Shown: in pieces, positions 53,496-62,687 of the stretch
Layout of the letters: the number at the start of each line of letters is the position of its first letter
Numbering within the stretch: position 1 is the first letter of the stretch
NCBI GenBank assembly: GCA_021604665.1
Contig: BQJK01000004.1
Coordinates: forward strand, 164,197 to 228,196
Direction of reading: 5' to 3'
Source: Rhodomicrobium sp.
GTDB taxonomy: Bacteria; Pseudomonadota; Alphaproteobacteria; Rhizobiales; HXMU1428-3
Length of the DNA: 64,000 bases
The notes under the pieces: generated by a model
What the model saw: only the letters and a program-made list of their open reading frames with translations
What the model was told of the DNA's origin: nothing
Databases searched by the model: none
Program-made: the position numbers and the translations under genes

Positions 53496-54437
53496 ATGAA
53501 CATTAAAGGGCTCAGAATGTTCCGCATGATCGTTGAAAAGGGCTCACTTGCTGCAGCCGCTGAAGCCATGCATATCAGCCCGCCAGCGGCCAGCCGCCTC
53601 ATCTCACTATTGGAAACAGAAACTAAACTGACCTTGTTTCACCGCACCAAACGACGCCTTGTGCTTACAAAACAGGGGGAGGAGTTTTATCAGGAAGCCG
53701 CCCATATTCTTGCAAGTTTTGAAGAGATCCCCCGCATTGCTGAAGATATACGCAACAAGGATATGCGCTATCTCCGCCTCATCACTGCCCCGCGGATTGG
53801 CCAGGGCCTGGTTGCCCCAGCTATCGCCCTGATGAGAAAGAAAAAGCCCGACATCCGCTGCAAAATCGATATCTATTCACGCTACGGAATAGAAACACCC
53901 ATGGGCACAAGGCGCTATGACCTGGGCATCATTTCAATGCCCGTCACCAACCCCCTGGTAGAGATTGATAATGAACCGCTGTTTCGTGTACGGGCAGAGG
54001 CCATCATGCCAGCAACCCACCCCCTTGCTGAAAAATCAAAACTCACCGCAGAGGATCTCAATGCGGGTGACCTGCTGGGCTTATGGCCCATACAGCAATG
54101 GCGAAAACAGGTTGATGACTTCTTCCTTTCAGGCGGTGTAAAGCCGGACTATGCGGTCGAGACGACCTCTTCCCTCATGGCCTGCCAGCTTGTGCGCGAA
54201 GGGGCCGGCATCACCGTGCTGGACAGATTATGCGCCCGCTCTGTCGACCAAAGAGGTCTCGTCATGAAGCCTTTAAGTCCGGAAAGGTGGATTGTTTTCG
54301 GCATTATCCATCAGGCTGGTCATGAACTGGGGGAAAATGCCCTCACCTTTATTGACTGCATGAAAGAAACCATCACAGCGATCAGAAATGAGAGCGCAGA
54401 AAATGCCGCAGCTATCATCCCACTGTGGGAGGAATAA
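53496..54437 (+). CDS. LysR-family regulator of the adjacent transporter operon
   Basis: 313 residues. The N-terminal helix-turn-helix (GLRMFRMIVEKGSLAAAAEAMHISPPAASRLISLLE, LFHRTKRRLVLTKQGEEFY) and an effector-binding domain are complete. It is divergent from the solute-binding protein gene over an AT-rich 229-base gap, which contains TTAT-G-ATAA at 53422-53430 as a possible half-palindrome site. Control of the transporter/lyase operon is inferred from position. It converges with the hydrolase-like gene. Confidence 0.92.
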   Translation: MNIKGLRMFRMIVEKGSLAAAAEAMHISPPAASRLISLLETETKLTLFHRTKRRLVLTKQGEEFYQEAAHILASFEEIPRIAEDIRNKDMRYLRLITAPRIGQGLVAPAIALMRKKKPDIRCKIDIYSRYGIETPMGTRRYDLGIISMPVTNPLVEIDNEPLFRVRAEAIMPATHPLAEKSKLTAEDLNAGDLLGLWPIQQWRKQVDDFFLSGGVKPDYAVETTSSLMACQLVREGAGITVLDRLCARSVDQRGLVMKPLSPERWIVFGIIHQAGHELGENALTFIDCMKETITAIRNESAENAAAIIPLWEE

Positions 54438-54477
54438 GCTGCGGCAGGAGCATAGTGCAGATATGAAAAAAATGGCT

Positions 54478-55467
54478 TTAGCGCGCCAGCAGCATAGCCG
54501 CTGCGCCCGCCATTTCTCTGTTTTCATGCCCAGCACCGGGGACTTCATGTAGATGCCAGTTAAAACGCCCACCCAAACGGCCCGCCACACGGCGCGACCG
54601 GTCAAAATAGAAATGCCCCCGCTCAAAACGATTCCGCCCCTGGGCATTGGTCGAGGCATTTTTCCGCATCGGGTCACCATGGCTAACATCCGCTTGCCCC
54701 AAAAGCAGCACCATATCCGCGGCAAAAGCCCGCCGAAGCGTTGATTTGGCGATCGGGTTTCCGCGCAGGCCGTAAGGGAAAGTAAATTGATAATCTGGCA
54801 GCATATACCAGCCCGGGTTAGCCGCAATCGCCCGGTCAATCATATGACCGCCAGTGTGAAGCATATAGCGCTGCACCCACTGACCTCCACCACCATGACC
54901 ATATAGAGAAAATTTCCGCTGCTGGCTGCCTGTCAACCGAACCGCTTTGGCAAATGCCTTGCGAACCACAGCAAACCCCTGATTGCGCGGGGCAATTGCG
55001 TGCAGCTTTGGCGTTCTCACATTACCAGTTTGAAACTGCCAGGAGGTCGGCCATTTATCCGCTGTAAATTCCGGCAACAGCAACAGCGCATTATATTTCT
55101 CCGCCAGCGGTTTCCAGACCGAGAAATAATCAAAACCGATATGCCGCCCAACACCACGCCGCGCCCCATGGATCACCACCCAGACAGGGCTACTCGCTGT
55201 AAATCCGCTTGGCATGTAACTGTTGACGATAATCTCACCCCGCGGCACATGCACAGTAAATTCATCAACACCCATCGAGAGCGCATCACCCTGCTCCTGA
55301 TAGCGCTCAAATGCGCCTGCCGGTTGGCTTATCATTATGCCAGCCATACCGGCAAGACTGAGCATCCCGATCATAGAGGCTGTCTTCAAGGCTTTACTCA
55401 TAAACAACTGCCTTTCTTTGCGGGGCGTTGTCATGATATGCAGATATTTTCTGATATTCTTTTTCAT
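54478..55467 (-). CDS. Secreted alpha/beta-hydrolase-like protein lacking the nucleophile serine
   Basis: 330 residues from the ATG at 55467; the ATG at 55401, with an AAAGGCAG site, gives a standard signal peptide (ALKTASMIGMLSLAGMAGIM) and is equally possible. The fold is that of LpqC/PHB-depolymerase-like hydrolases: PVWVVIHGARRGVG, NALLLLPEF, FSLYGHGGGGQWVQRYM, LLGQADVSHGD and VPGAGHEN. The nucleophile elbow is normally GHSAGGQ; here the Ser position is Gly (GGT, one base from AGT). It is probably non-catalytic or uses another residue. The start is about 13 bases after the double-barrel outer-membrane protein gene on the same strand, so the two are co-transcribed. Confidence 0.75.
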   Translation of the reverse strand: MKKNIRKYLHIMTTPRKERQLFMSKALKTASMIGMLSLAGMAGIMISQPAGAFERYQEQGDALSMGVDEFTVHVPRGEIIVNSYMPSGFTASSPVWVVIHGARRGVGRHIGFDYFSVWKPLAEKYNALLLLPEFTADKWPTSWQFQTGNVRTPKLHAIAPRNQGFAVVRKAFAKAVRLTGSQQRKFSLYGHGGGGQWVQRYMLHTGGHMIDRAIAANPGWYMLPDYQFTFPYGLRGNPIAKSTLRRAFAADMVLLLGQADVSHGDPMRKNASTNAQGRNRFERGHFYFDRSRRVAGRLGGRFNWHLHEVPGAGHENREMAGAAAMLLAR

Positions 55468-55479
55468 CACACACTCCCC

Positions 55480-57891
55480 CTAGAATTTGATTTTGGCGCC
55501 GGTGTAGAAGATATTGATATCCTCAAGATCTTCTGCATCAAAACGCCCCTGGCTGTCATAGCCTTCTATCTGAAACTCGAAGTGACGCACGCCGAGGAAA
55601 AGCTCCATGCTTGCCTCATCAATCCGCTGCACAAGTCCGGTTCCAAACATGACAATCTCACTATCTGTCACCTCACCGGAATTGCCGGCCTCACGTCGTC
55701 CAGTAATGCCATCTTCACCCCGCGCCCATTCAACATAGAGCGACGTATCGCCAAGGCTGGTCCATTTCTTGCGGATACCGCTTGAGAGATAACGATAATC
55801 AAAGTCAGGCCGGTTGGTGCCTGGCGGCGTTACGATTGCCCTGGTTTGATCTGAAGAGCGCTCACCATGATACTCCCTGTGAGTAAAGGCACCGGTCAGA
55901 AAAAGGCCAGATGGCTGATGGAAAATACTGGCTGAGCCTTTCCATTCGCGCCGGTCACGCGGGTCAAGGTCACTACTTGTCGGCTCGTCCAGATCCTGCA
56001 AATAGCCAACTTCCATCACATATTTCCAGTCATTCCAGTTAAGACGGTATTTTAAAGATGCATCCCAGAAATCATCCTCGCCCCAGGCAGCTGAAAATGT
56101 CAGCCCCTTCCAGCGCGGTGTGTCATAGCGGATAAAATTACCGCGAGATGTATCAAGTCCAGGCAGAAAATCGATCAGCGGCGTCCGACCAATGAGGGCA
56201 TCATTGCCCTGCTCGATCTCATCCGTGTGGCGCACCAGCAACCCGCCGCCGATTAGTCGTGTATCGCTGGAGGCTGCCACATGCACACCGCCAAAATCAT
56301 TATGGATGATATTGTCCGTCGCTGGCGATGTATAACCAAGTGTGATCTTGCCAAGCTGGTTATGCCGAAGCCACATGTAAGAGTTGCGGATTTCAAGACT
56401 ACCCCCGGGCGCTTCATCATCCTCCTGGCTGACATTAACCGATCTTGCAAAATCATTCTGGATTTCAATTAGGTAACCAGCTGTCATACCAACAGAGATC
56501 CGAGCTTCACCTTTCAGACCAAAACGTGTCGGGCTGTTTATGTTATCAACCACATAAGCATCTCGCAGATCCCCGTCATCCCATGCCATCAGCATCTGGT
56601 TGAGTTGACCAAACACTTCAAGCGAGACCTTGCTGTTTCCCCGCCGGGCCGTTGTCTCCTCAAGGAGCGCAATACGCTCATCAAGCTCTTCCGGCGTTGC
56701 CAGCGGCGGCGGTGTTAAGGAAGGCAGATCAGAAGAGGGCGCATTCGCCATCTGCATCAGTTGGTCAAGTTCAAAGGTCAGCCCTATCGAGCCACCCCAA
56801 AAATAGACATCACCATCAGCGCGAAGGTCCCTGTCATCCCTATCAGCAGCGGAGGAAAAATGCGGCAGCGCTTCCGCTACATTGTCTGCCCAGAGAAACC
56901 AGCCACCAGCAGTCAACGAGACACCTGGCGCCAGATTAATATTAAGCCGCGGATTGATCTCAATCGCATAGGAAATTTTGTCATCCTTAAGCTCATCACC
57001 CATGGTATTGGCAGCTGTGTCCCTGAAGTCGCGGTTAAAGGTGCGGTGCCGTTCAATATGATTGTGAAAGACACCGGCTTTCACCGCACCGCCAATGCTG
57101 ATGCCATCTGAAATCTCGAACATCTGATCCAGACCGATCTGCACGCCAGTCATATAGTTATCCGTTCGGATGCTTGTCCGGTCGCGGTCATCCTCAGCAG
57201 GGTCCGGCGGATAGATAAAAGATGCCGCAGTATCAAAGGTGACAGAGGCCAGCCGTTCTCCGAAATAAAGCCCCCTCAGGCCAACTAACAAACCCGGAAT
57301 GCCAAGCGGGCTTTTCCAGTTTGCTTCAGCGCCAAAGAGATAAGTCTGATGCTGAACCTGCATCCCAAAAATATCATCCGAGTCCGAATTACCGCGCGAT
57401 ATATCAGCAGCAGGATTCAGATTTGCATGGTAGCTGGCATTTGTGCCGTTTATTGCCCCAGTCTTGGCAAAACCACTTTTGGTGAGTTCGGTTTCCATCG
57501 GCAGTATAAAAAAGCCGGAGAGCTGAATATCTTCATCAAACAACCGACCATTCACACTCGCCCTTAAGCCGGCAACCGTTTTCCGATCAAGGTCATCAGA
57601 TGAAAATGGCGTAAAATTATCTCCCGGATCTTCTGGCCCGGTAAACTGAAACCGGTCTAGGTCAGAGCGGGTAACAATCATCCCCTCAAGCAGAATCTCA
57701 GGATGCTGCCTGAGATAGTCCTGTTGAACATCAAGGAGCCAGTTATCCTGCGCAGCGGCAGTCGTGGTCATCCCCCCTAAAATTAAAGCTGAGCTCACAG
57801 TCACGGCTTTCAAGTGAATTCTAAAATCAATACACGAGTAGAATCCATTTATCGCTCGGATCACGTTGCTTCTCCCTTTGGTCATCCCCAT
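55480..57891 (-). CDS. Outer-membrane protein with two beta-barrel domains (N-terminal Lpg1974-like, C-terminal porin)
   Basis: About 803 residues from the ATG at 57891 (GGAG 5 bases upstream), with an extended signal region ending near TTTAAAQ. The N-terminal half (to about 390) has strand patterns of an Lpg1974-like barrel (FGMQVQHQTYLFGAEANWKS, GLLVGLRGLYFGER). A proline-rich then coiled-coil-like linker (LDERIALLEETTARR, about 405-425) follows. The C-terminal half (about 430-805) is a porin-like barrel (KVSLEVFGQLNQMLMAW, NSPTRFGLKGEARIS) ending in FYTGAKIKF with a terminal Phe. One protein with two barrels is unusual. It is followed closely by the hydrolase-like gene. Uptake or display of a specific substrate is inferred from context. 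Confidence 0.8.
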   Translation of the reverse strand: MGMTKGRSNVIRAINGFYSCIDFRIHLKAVTVSSALILGGMTTTAAAQDNWLLDVQQDYLRQHPEILLEGMIVTRSDLDRFQFTGPEDPGDNFTPFSSDDLDRKTVAGLRASVNGRLFDEDIQLSGFFILPMETELTKSGFAKTGAINGTNASYHANLNPAADISRGNSDSDDIFGMQVQHQTYLFGAEANWKSPLGIPGLLVGLRGLYFGERLASVTFDTAASFIYPPDPAEDDRDRTSIRTDNYMTGVQIGLDQMFEISDGISIGGAVKAGVFHNHIERHRTFNRDFRDTAANTMGDELKDDKISYAIEINPRLNINLAPGVSLTAGGWFLWADNVAEALPHFSSAADRDDRDLRADGDVYFWGGSIGLTFELDQLMQMANAPSSDLPSLTPPPLATPEELDERIALLEETTARRGNSKVSLEVFGQLNQMLMAWDDGDLRDAYVVDNINSPTRFGLKGEARISVGMTAGYLIEIQNDFARSVNVSQEDDEAPGGSLEIRNSYMWLRHNQLGKITLGYTSPATDNIIHNDFGGVHVAASSDTRLIGGGLLVRHTDEIEQGNDALIGRTPLIDFLPGLDTSRGNFIRYDTPRWKGLTFSAAWGEDDFWDASLKYRLNWNDWKYVMEVGYLQDLDEPTSSDLDPRDRREWKGSASIFHQPSGLFLTGAFTHREYHGERSSDQTRAIVTPPGTNRPDFDYRYLSSGIRKKWTSLGDTSLYVEWARGEDGITGRREAGNSGEVTDSEIVMFGTGLVQRIDEASMELFLGVRHFEFQIEGYDSQGRFDAEDLEDINIFYTGAKIKF

Positions 57892-58421
57892 AGGCACTCC
57901 GTTACCGCTGCATTATTTTTATGGTCGCGATAGCAGTGGAGTGCTGCATCTCAGAGACTAGACCGCAGGCAATCGTTAAAAAAACTGCTTGTTAGCTAAG
58001 TTATTTTCCTCTTTTTGAAATCATCAGAAATTAAACAATGAATATCAATTAGTTAATCAATATTAACTAATTCAAAAAAACTGTCATCTTACGCGGCACT
58101 TGTATCCATTCAGCAACAGGCGGCCTCATAAGCCGACATAAAAGCAGATGAAAGTTCAGTTACAAGCGAGTATTTAAGCTCATTACAACCCCCGACTCTA
58201 TAACGGGCGCACAGTCGCGTCGCCAACTTGAACGGCGGCAACTTAACTGTACAGTCGCTCTTTGCAGCGCGGCAGATTGAAGGAAAGCTAGAGAGTTAGA
58301 GGCATAATGCCAAGGGGTGAGAACCGGCTGCAGTGGGGTGAACTTTGAGAACAGTAGCTCTTCGCCCACCTCGAGGCAAAAGCTGCAAGTTAAGTCAGCA
58401 ACGGACGAAGGCCCGAACAGT
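57892..58421. other. Intergenic region with a perfect inverted repeat upstream of the porin gene
   Basis: No supported gene; the 133-codon frame across 58160-58561 has no ribosome site and overlaps the M20 gene. At 58047-58057 and 58062-58072 there is an 11-bp perfect inverted repeat, AATTAGTTAAT and ATTAACTAATT, around CAAT. It lies about 155 bases before the porin start, with no U tract on the relevant strand. It may be an operator. Confidence 0.5.
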
Positions 58422-61400
58422 TCACGCGTCAAAGAAGTCAGCAACCGGCGGCGAGCTGATAGTATCCTGCGTATTAGCCCGCAGTTCAATGCCCTCAACA
58501 ACATTGCAGGTATCATGCAGTGCGCCTGAGCAAAAACCACCAAGGCTAACCTGCCAGGCATCAGGAATTATATATTGAAGCACATCATATATTAAGACAT
58601 CAGGCTCTTCAGATAGCGTCCACCAGGCAGAAAACTGCGCGATTATGCCAGCTGCGACCACACTGCGCCGCTCCGCCTCAAACGGATTATGGCTCCCCCC
58701 GGCACTCTGATCGATCAGCAATGAGACCCGCCGCGAGTGATCAAGCCGTGTTGGATCTTTTTCCTGATCCGGCGCACCAGATATATCTGAGGTGCGCGAA
58801 ACTTTCACGCCAAACTCAGCCCCAATTTTATCAAGGATCGCCGCAAGATCAGCAGTAAATTCTGAAACAAAAGCCGTCTCCGGCGCGCGCAAATCCACAC
58901 TGCAGCGTATATGCGGACAAACATTTATCTCATTAATCTCTTCCTCACCAAACGCAATGAGGTCTTCATTGCGCACCATCGCCTCCAGCGCCTCAACAAG
59001 CGCCGGCTTAATTCTGGCCCATGCCGCAACGCTTGCTCCGTCACCAGTGATACCAAGGCTCATGGAGGCTTCGCCAGGAATTACATTCCGGCTTTTACCC
59101 GGCTGTAGCTCAACGTCGCCAATCACAGCCCCTATGGTCTCACCTTTATCGCAAGCAAGCTCTTTTACCAGCAGGCGGAAATTTTCCTGCAATTTCGCAA
59201 GACCGACCCCGGTATCAAACCTGTCCTCAAGTGCTGTCGCGCCAGCATGGTTGCTCTCACCAGTCAAAGTGAAGCGCACACCATGCTCAACCTTCTCATT
59301 TTTCGGGGCGGCCTCTTGTTGCCAAAGCCCCATCGTCAAACGGGACTGAAGATAGGCCTCGGTGACGTCAGCCCCTTCCTGCAGGGCGCGAAACGCGCGG
59401 TTAAGCGCAAGGCCGGCAAGCTCAGCTGCCTCGCCCTCAAAATAGAAATCCTCCTGATAAATCCCCATTATCGCTTCAGCCTGCGCCAAGGGCACGCGGG
59501 TCTTCATCAGCCTGTCAGCCTGCTCACAGTGGCGCTCAATCGCATTTTTTGGCAAAAACCAGCGCGGATCAGGTAACCGCTCCAAACCTTCCCAATCATC
59601 CGGCAGGTCATGCGATAAGGAAAGCATGCCCATACTCTTAAGCTCTTTCAGCTCAGCCACCAGCGCGGCCAGCTTTTCGCCAAACTGCTCGCCATCGCTA
59701 TTCATCATCGGGTAAATGTCTGGGGCGCTTGCAAGCCCGGCCACCGCCGCGCTCCCCGGCATTGAAACGCCTGTAAAGCTCATCTCCTCATTAATATAGG
59801 AGGAGACGAGTATAGGGCACTGCTTCAGCTTTTCATTAAAGGCGATTTCATAGGATGTTTCTTTAAGGTCATGGATAAGATGAGCTATTTCAACCCCAGA
59901 GAGCACCCCGAGCCGCCCATCATATTTTCCGCCATTGGCGACAGTATCAATATGAGAGTGAAACCCCAGCGCGCGGCGGTTCGTCTCTTGCAACAGCTCC
60001 GCCCGTTTGGCAAACGGCACTCTTATATCTTGTAGCTGCCGGCTTATTTGTTCATCCGCAAGCAAACCATGTACATTGCCCACCTGATCAAAATAGACAA
60101 CCATCCCCGCATCTTTCATCTGGCGGATCAAAGATATCGTGGCTTTGTTGAACTGCTCATTCAAGGTGCGGGCATCAATCTCGCCGCTTTTAACCCGGCT
60201 GACATCAGCCAGCCGCTCTATCCGGTCTCGAAGCCGAATGCCAACATCAAGCAGGGCCGAAGTATAATCCTCATTGACCAACCAGTCAGAGGGGATCTCC
60301 TCGTTATCAAGCCGGGCGGCAATTTCTTTCAAAACCTTGTGAAAGGCAGCGATATTCGCAAGCACCGTCAGCGGCGCCAATTGCCGCTCAGACCAGGTCG
60401 CGTCCCGCGTGATAATCTCAGGGATCGACAGACTTCTATTGTTGCCAAGTTCCAGCCCTTCAGCACATAGGCGCTCAAACTCATCACGTACATCACTTGA
60501 CGCCTGGACAGGGTGTGCATTTTCTTCAAGCTCAATCAGTAACTCTTTGGTTTTCTCAGCGATCCGCTGCCGCATTTCAGAGGAGGTGACAGCCTGTTGA
60601 ATTTTAACATGCTCCCGGTCCAACTCTGTCGACACAGCCTTATCATAAAGCCCGGGAATATTGTTCGCATAAGTCCAAGTGGCAGGATCTCCAATTGTCC
60701 CTTTAGAAGCCCCATTAAGGTAGCGCACCAGCTCCTGCTCATCTTCCAGATCAAGCTCATTAAAATCACGGCCATCAAGCCAGCCATTCATTTTCTCTCT
60801 TTGCAATCGCGTTAAATCTTGAAGGCGCAACCGGAAGCGATCGCTGAAAGTAGATGAAAAAATGTGAGCTTCAGGCGCTTTCAGCTTTGCCCTCACCTCA
60901 TTCACGGCAAGCGTACCATTGGGGCGTAACGTCGGGTCGATCACACGCTCCACAACCCGCTTACGGTCAGCGATCCAAAAACGAACAATCGGAAAAATAT
61001 GACTTCTGGAGAAAACAAACTGCACACTGGGCCGGTAATTAAGCGCATATTTACTCGCACGAAGCACCCGCGCCTGTCTGTCAACTTCAATGCCCGCCTG
61101 CTCAAATTTGGCTAGCAGCTGTTCATCGCCATAATCGATAAAATCATAAATCGGGTTTGCAGCTCGCAACGCATGCGGCCGTTTAAGTAGATTTTTTTCA
61201 GAAAGTGCCTCATCAGACATATCAGCCTCAATGATCATACCGCGCATCAGGGCATGCAGCGGCAATCCAAGGTCATAAAGCTGTTTAATGATAATGCTGA
61301 CACGCTTGCCGCAGCCATATTCGGCCACACGAAACGGCAGATGAAGATAAGCCCTTATCAGTTCAAAAATTTTATACTGTTCAGATAGAAGGGGGAGTCC

Positions 61401-61463
61401 GGTATCACGGTCAGTGCGGATATTAAGATCAAAGATTATGTGAGAGTTATCTTCGCGTTCCAT
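58422..61463 (-). CDS. Fusion of a transglutaminase-like domain and an M20-type amidohydrolase
   Basis: 1013 residues, cytoplasmic. Residues 1-180 look like a transglutaminase-type core: Cys51 in YGCGKRVSIIIKQLYDLGLPLHAL, His155 in SHIFPIVRFWIADRK and Asp176 in VIDPTLRP, in the right order and spacing. Residues about 200-440 are helical and unrecognised. From about 440 the protein is an allantoate/N-carbamoyl-amino-acid amidohydrolase (M20): FHSHIDTVANGGKYDGRLGVL, INEEMSFTGVSMPGS, GESNHAGATALEDRFDTG and the final metal His in GGSHNPFEAERRS. Such enzymes cleave amide or carbamoyl groups from amino acids. It starts at the ATG 61463 with no strong ribosome site and stands alone on the minus strand, 530 bases upstream of the porin gene. 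Confidence 0.8.
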   Translation of the reverse strand: MEREDNSHIIFDLNIRTDRDTGLPLLSEQYKIFELIRAYLHLPFRVAEYGCGKRVSIIIKQLYDLGLPLHALMRGMIIEADMSDEALSEKNLLKRPHALRAANPIYDFIDYGDEQLLAKFEQAGIEVDRQARVLRASKYALNYRPSVQFVFSRSHIFPIVRFWIADRKRVVERVIDPTLRPNGTLAVNEVRAKLKAPEAHIFSSTFSDRFRLRLQDLTRLQREKMNGWLDGRDFNELDLEDEQELVRYLNGASKGTIGDPATWTYANNIPGLYDKAVSTELDREHVKIQQAVTSSEMRQRIAEKTKELLIELEENAHPVQASSDVRDEFERLCAEGLELGNNRSLSIPEIITRDATWSERQLAPLTVLANIAAFHKVLKEIAARLDNEEIPSDWLVNEDYTSALLDVGIRLRDRIERLADVSRVKSGEIDARTLNEQFNKATISLIRQMKDAGMVVYFDQVGNVHGLLADEQISRQLQDIRVPFAKRAELLQETNRRALGFHSHIDTVANGGKYDGRLGVLSGVEIAHLIHDLKETSYEIAFNEKLKQCPILVSSYINEEMSFTGVSMPGSAAVAGLASAPDIYPMMNSDGEQFGEKLAALVAELKELKSMGMLSLSHDLPDDWEGLERLPDPRWFLPKNAIERHCEQADRLMKTRVPLAQAEAIMGIYQEDFYFEGEAAELAGLALNRAFRALQEGADVTEAYLQSRLTMGLWQQEAAPKNEKVEHGVRFTLTGESNHAGATALEDRFDTGVGLAKLQENFRLLVKELACDKGETIGAVIGDVELQPGKSRNVIPGEASMSLGITGDGASVAAWARIKPALVEALEAMVRNEDLIAFGEEEINEINVCPHIRCSVDLRAPETAFVSEFTADLAAILDKIGAEFGVKVSRTSDISGAPDQEKDPTRLDHSRRVSLLIDQSAGGSHNPFEAERRSVVAAGIIAQFSAWWTLSEEPDVLIYDVLQYIIPDAWQVSLGGFCSGALHDTCNVVEGIELRANTQDTISSPPVADFFDA

Positions 61464-62071
61464 ATTGTCTTTTTATTGCCATTCATGAGAAGCCATCAGC
61501 CTAACAGTTTAGCAGCTAAAGTATAGGGGCAAAGATAGAAATTCTTTTGTCGCCATTTAGGGTTGTACCGGCATTATTTTGGCGCGGAAACTCAAGGCGC
61601 CACTCCGAAAGCTCAGGATTTATCCAGAAGAAAAACCCTTACCCCCGGCGACAAGAGCAAAGCATCTCCACATCCCGCAAAATCCCCACATGCCGTAAAA
61701 TTTTCGGTTGTGGCAACACTAGCGCTTCCATAAACTTACAAACCTGTCATTTCTGGTGCTTATTAGTGAAATCTGCCACGACTATAGACTAATGATCAAA
61801 GCCAAACCTCAGTCTAAATGACATAAGTCAAGTTGCACGTTTCATGAGTTTTTATAATCACCCTGACCATCAGCAAATAGCATGACAATCGCAAGATCAA
61901 GGGAATCTGAAGCTTGAATGTCTGACAGACATGGAAGTCAAAACCAGTCCCTTTGAAATCTGGTTTCCTTCACCTGCTCTGACCCTTCAGACCAAATCAC
62001 TCAAGTATCAAGCCTCCTTTTTTCCGGTCTGTCTTTTGTTGTTTTTCTGTTGGTAAACAAAAGGATAGATT
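61464..62071. other. 608-base region without a recognisable gene
   Basis: An 81-codon frame at 61547 has no ribosome site or family signal and is rejected. A small palindrome ATGTCT-GAC-AGACAT lies at 61918-61932. The promoter of the cytochrome c gene should be at the right-hand end; none was identified confidently. Confidence 0.4.
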
Positions 62072-62476
62072 ATGAAAACTTTAACTTTAAAACTACTCCT
62101 CGCCATTCTTATCTCAACCACTATTGCACCAAATGCCATGGCAGACATGTCCAAAGCAGGAAAAGAGGCAATGGTCGCTGCTGGCCACATCATGTTCAAG
62201 CATCGTTGCCAAAGCTGTCACTCTAATAACTTGTCAAAACCATCCTATGGTCCAACCCTTAAAAAAGTTTATGGCCGTAAAGCCGGCTCAATTGTGGGCT
62301 TCAACTATTCCGATGCATTACGTAAATCAGGCATCGTCTGGAATGAAACAACCTTACGTAAATGGATCAGCAGCAATAAAGAAATGATGCCCGGCACACG
62401 CATGCGCCATGTTGGTGTCACCGATAAAGCCGAACAGAATTTCCTGATTGAATATTTAAAACATATCTCAAAATAG
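62072..62476 (+). CDS. Periplasmic class I cytochrome c (c2-like)
   Basis: 134 residues: signal peptide (1-24, ending AMA) and one haem site CQSCH at 46-50. The likely axial Met is in EMMPGTRM near the C-terminal third, and the family's YSDALRKSGIVWNETTLRKWI helix is present. It shuttles electrons between periplasmic complexes; its partners cannot be told, but the quinohemoprotein alcohol dehydrogenase and Sox enzymes are candidates. AAGGA lies before the ATG. Confidence 0.93.
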   Translation: MKTLTLKLLLAILISTTIAPNAMADMSKAGKEAMVAAGHIMFKHRCQSCHSNNLSKPSYGPTLKKVYGRKAGSIVGFNYSDALRKSGIVWNETTLRKWISSNKEMMPGTRMRHVGVTDKAEQNFLIEYLKHISK

Positions 62477-62687
62477 AGAAGTGATAATGGCCTGGTCTTA
62501 AGTAAAGATCAGGCCAGATTTCCCGGTCTTTAAATTCCTGGTATTTATGCCCTGAAAACGCTGCCTAACACATAGCGTCTGGTTCTTTAATAAATAACAT
62601 TAAGAAACGCCCCTATCTTATTGGCTGTGTAACATGCTACGGTAAGCAGAGTTATTTACTTATCCCTTCATTGTCAGCGAGCCTTAG

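Noticed and set aside
58160..58561. 133-codon minus-strand frame upstream of the porin gene
   Set aside because: No ribosome site, no recognisable domain, and it overlaps the well-supported end of the M20 fusion gene.
61547..61792. 81-codon plus-strand frame in the gap before the cytochrome c gene
   Set aside because: No ribosome site, no similarity to known families and atypical composition; treated as chance.
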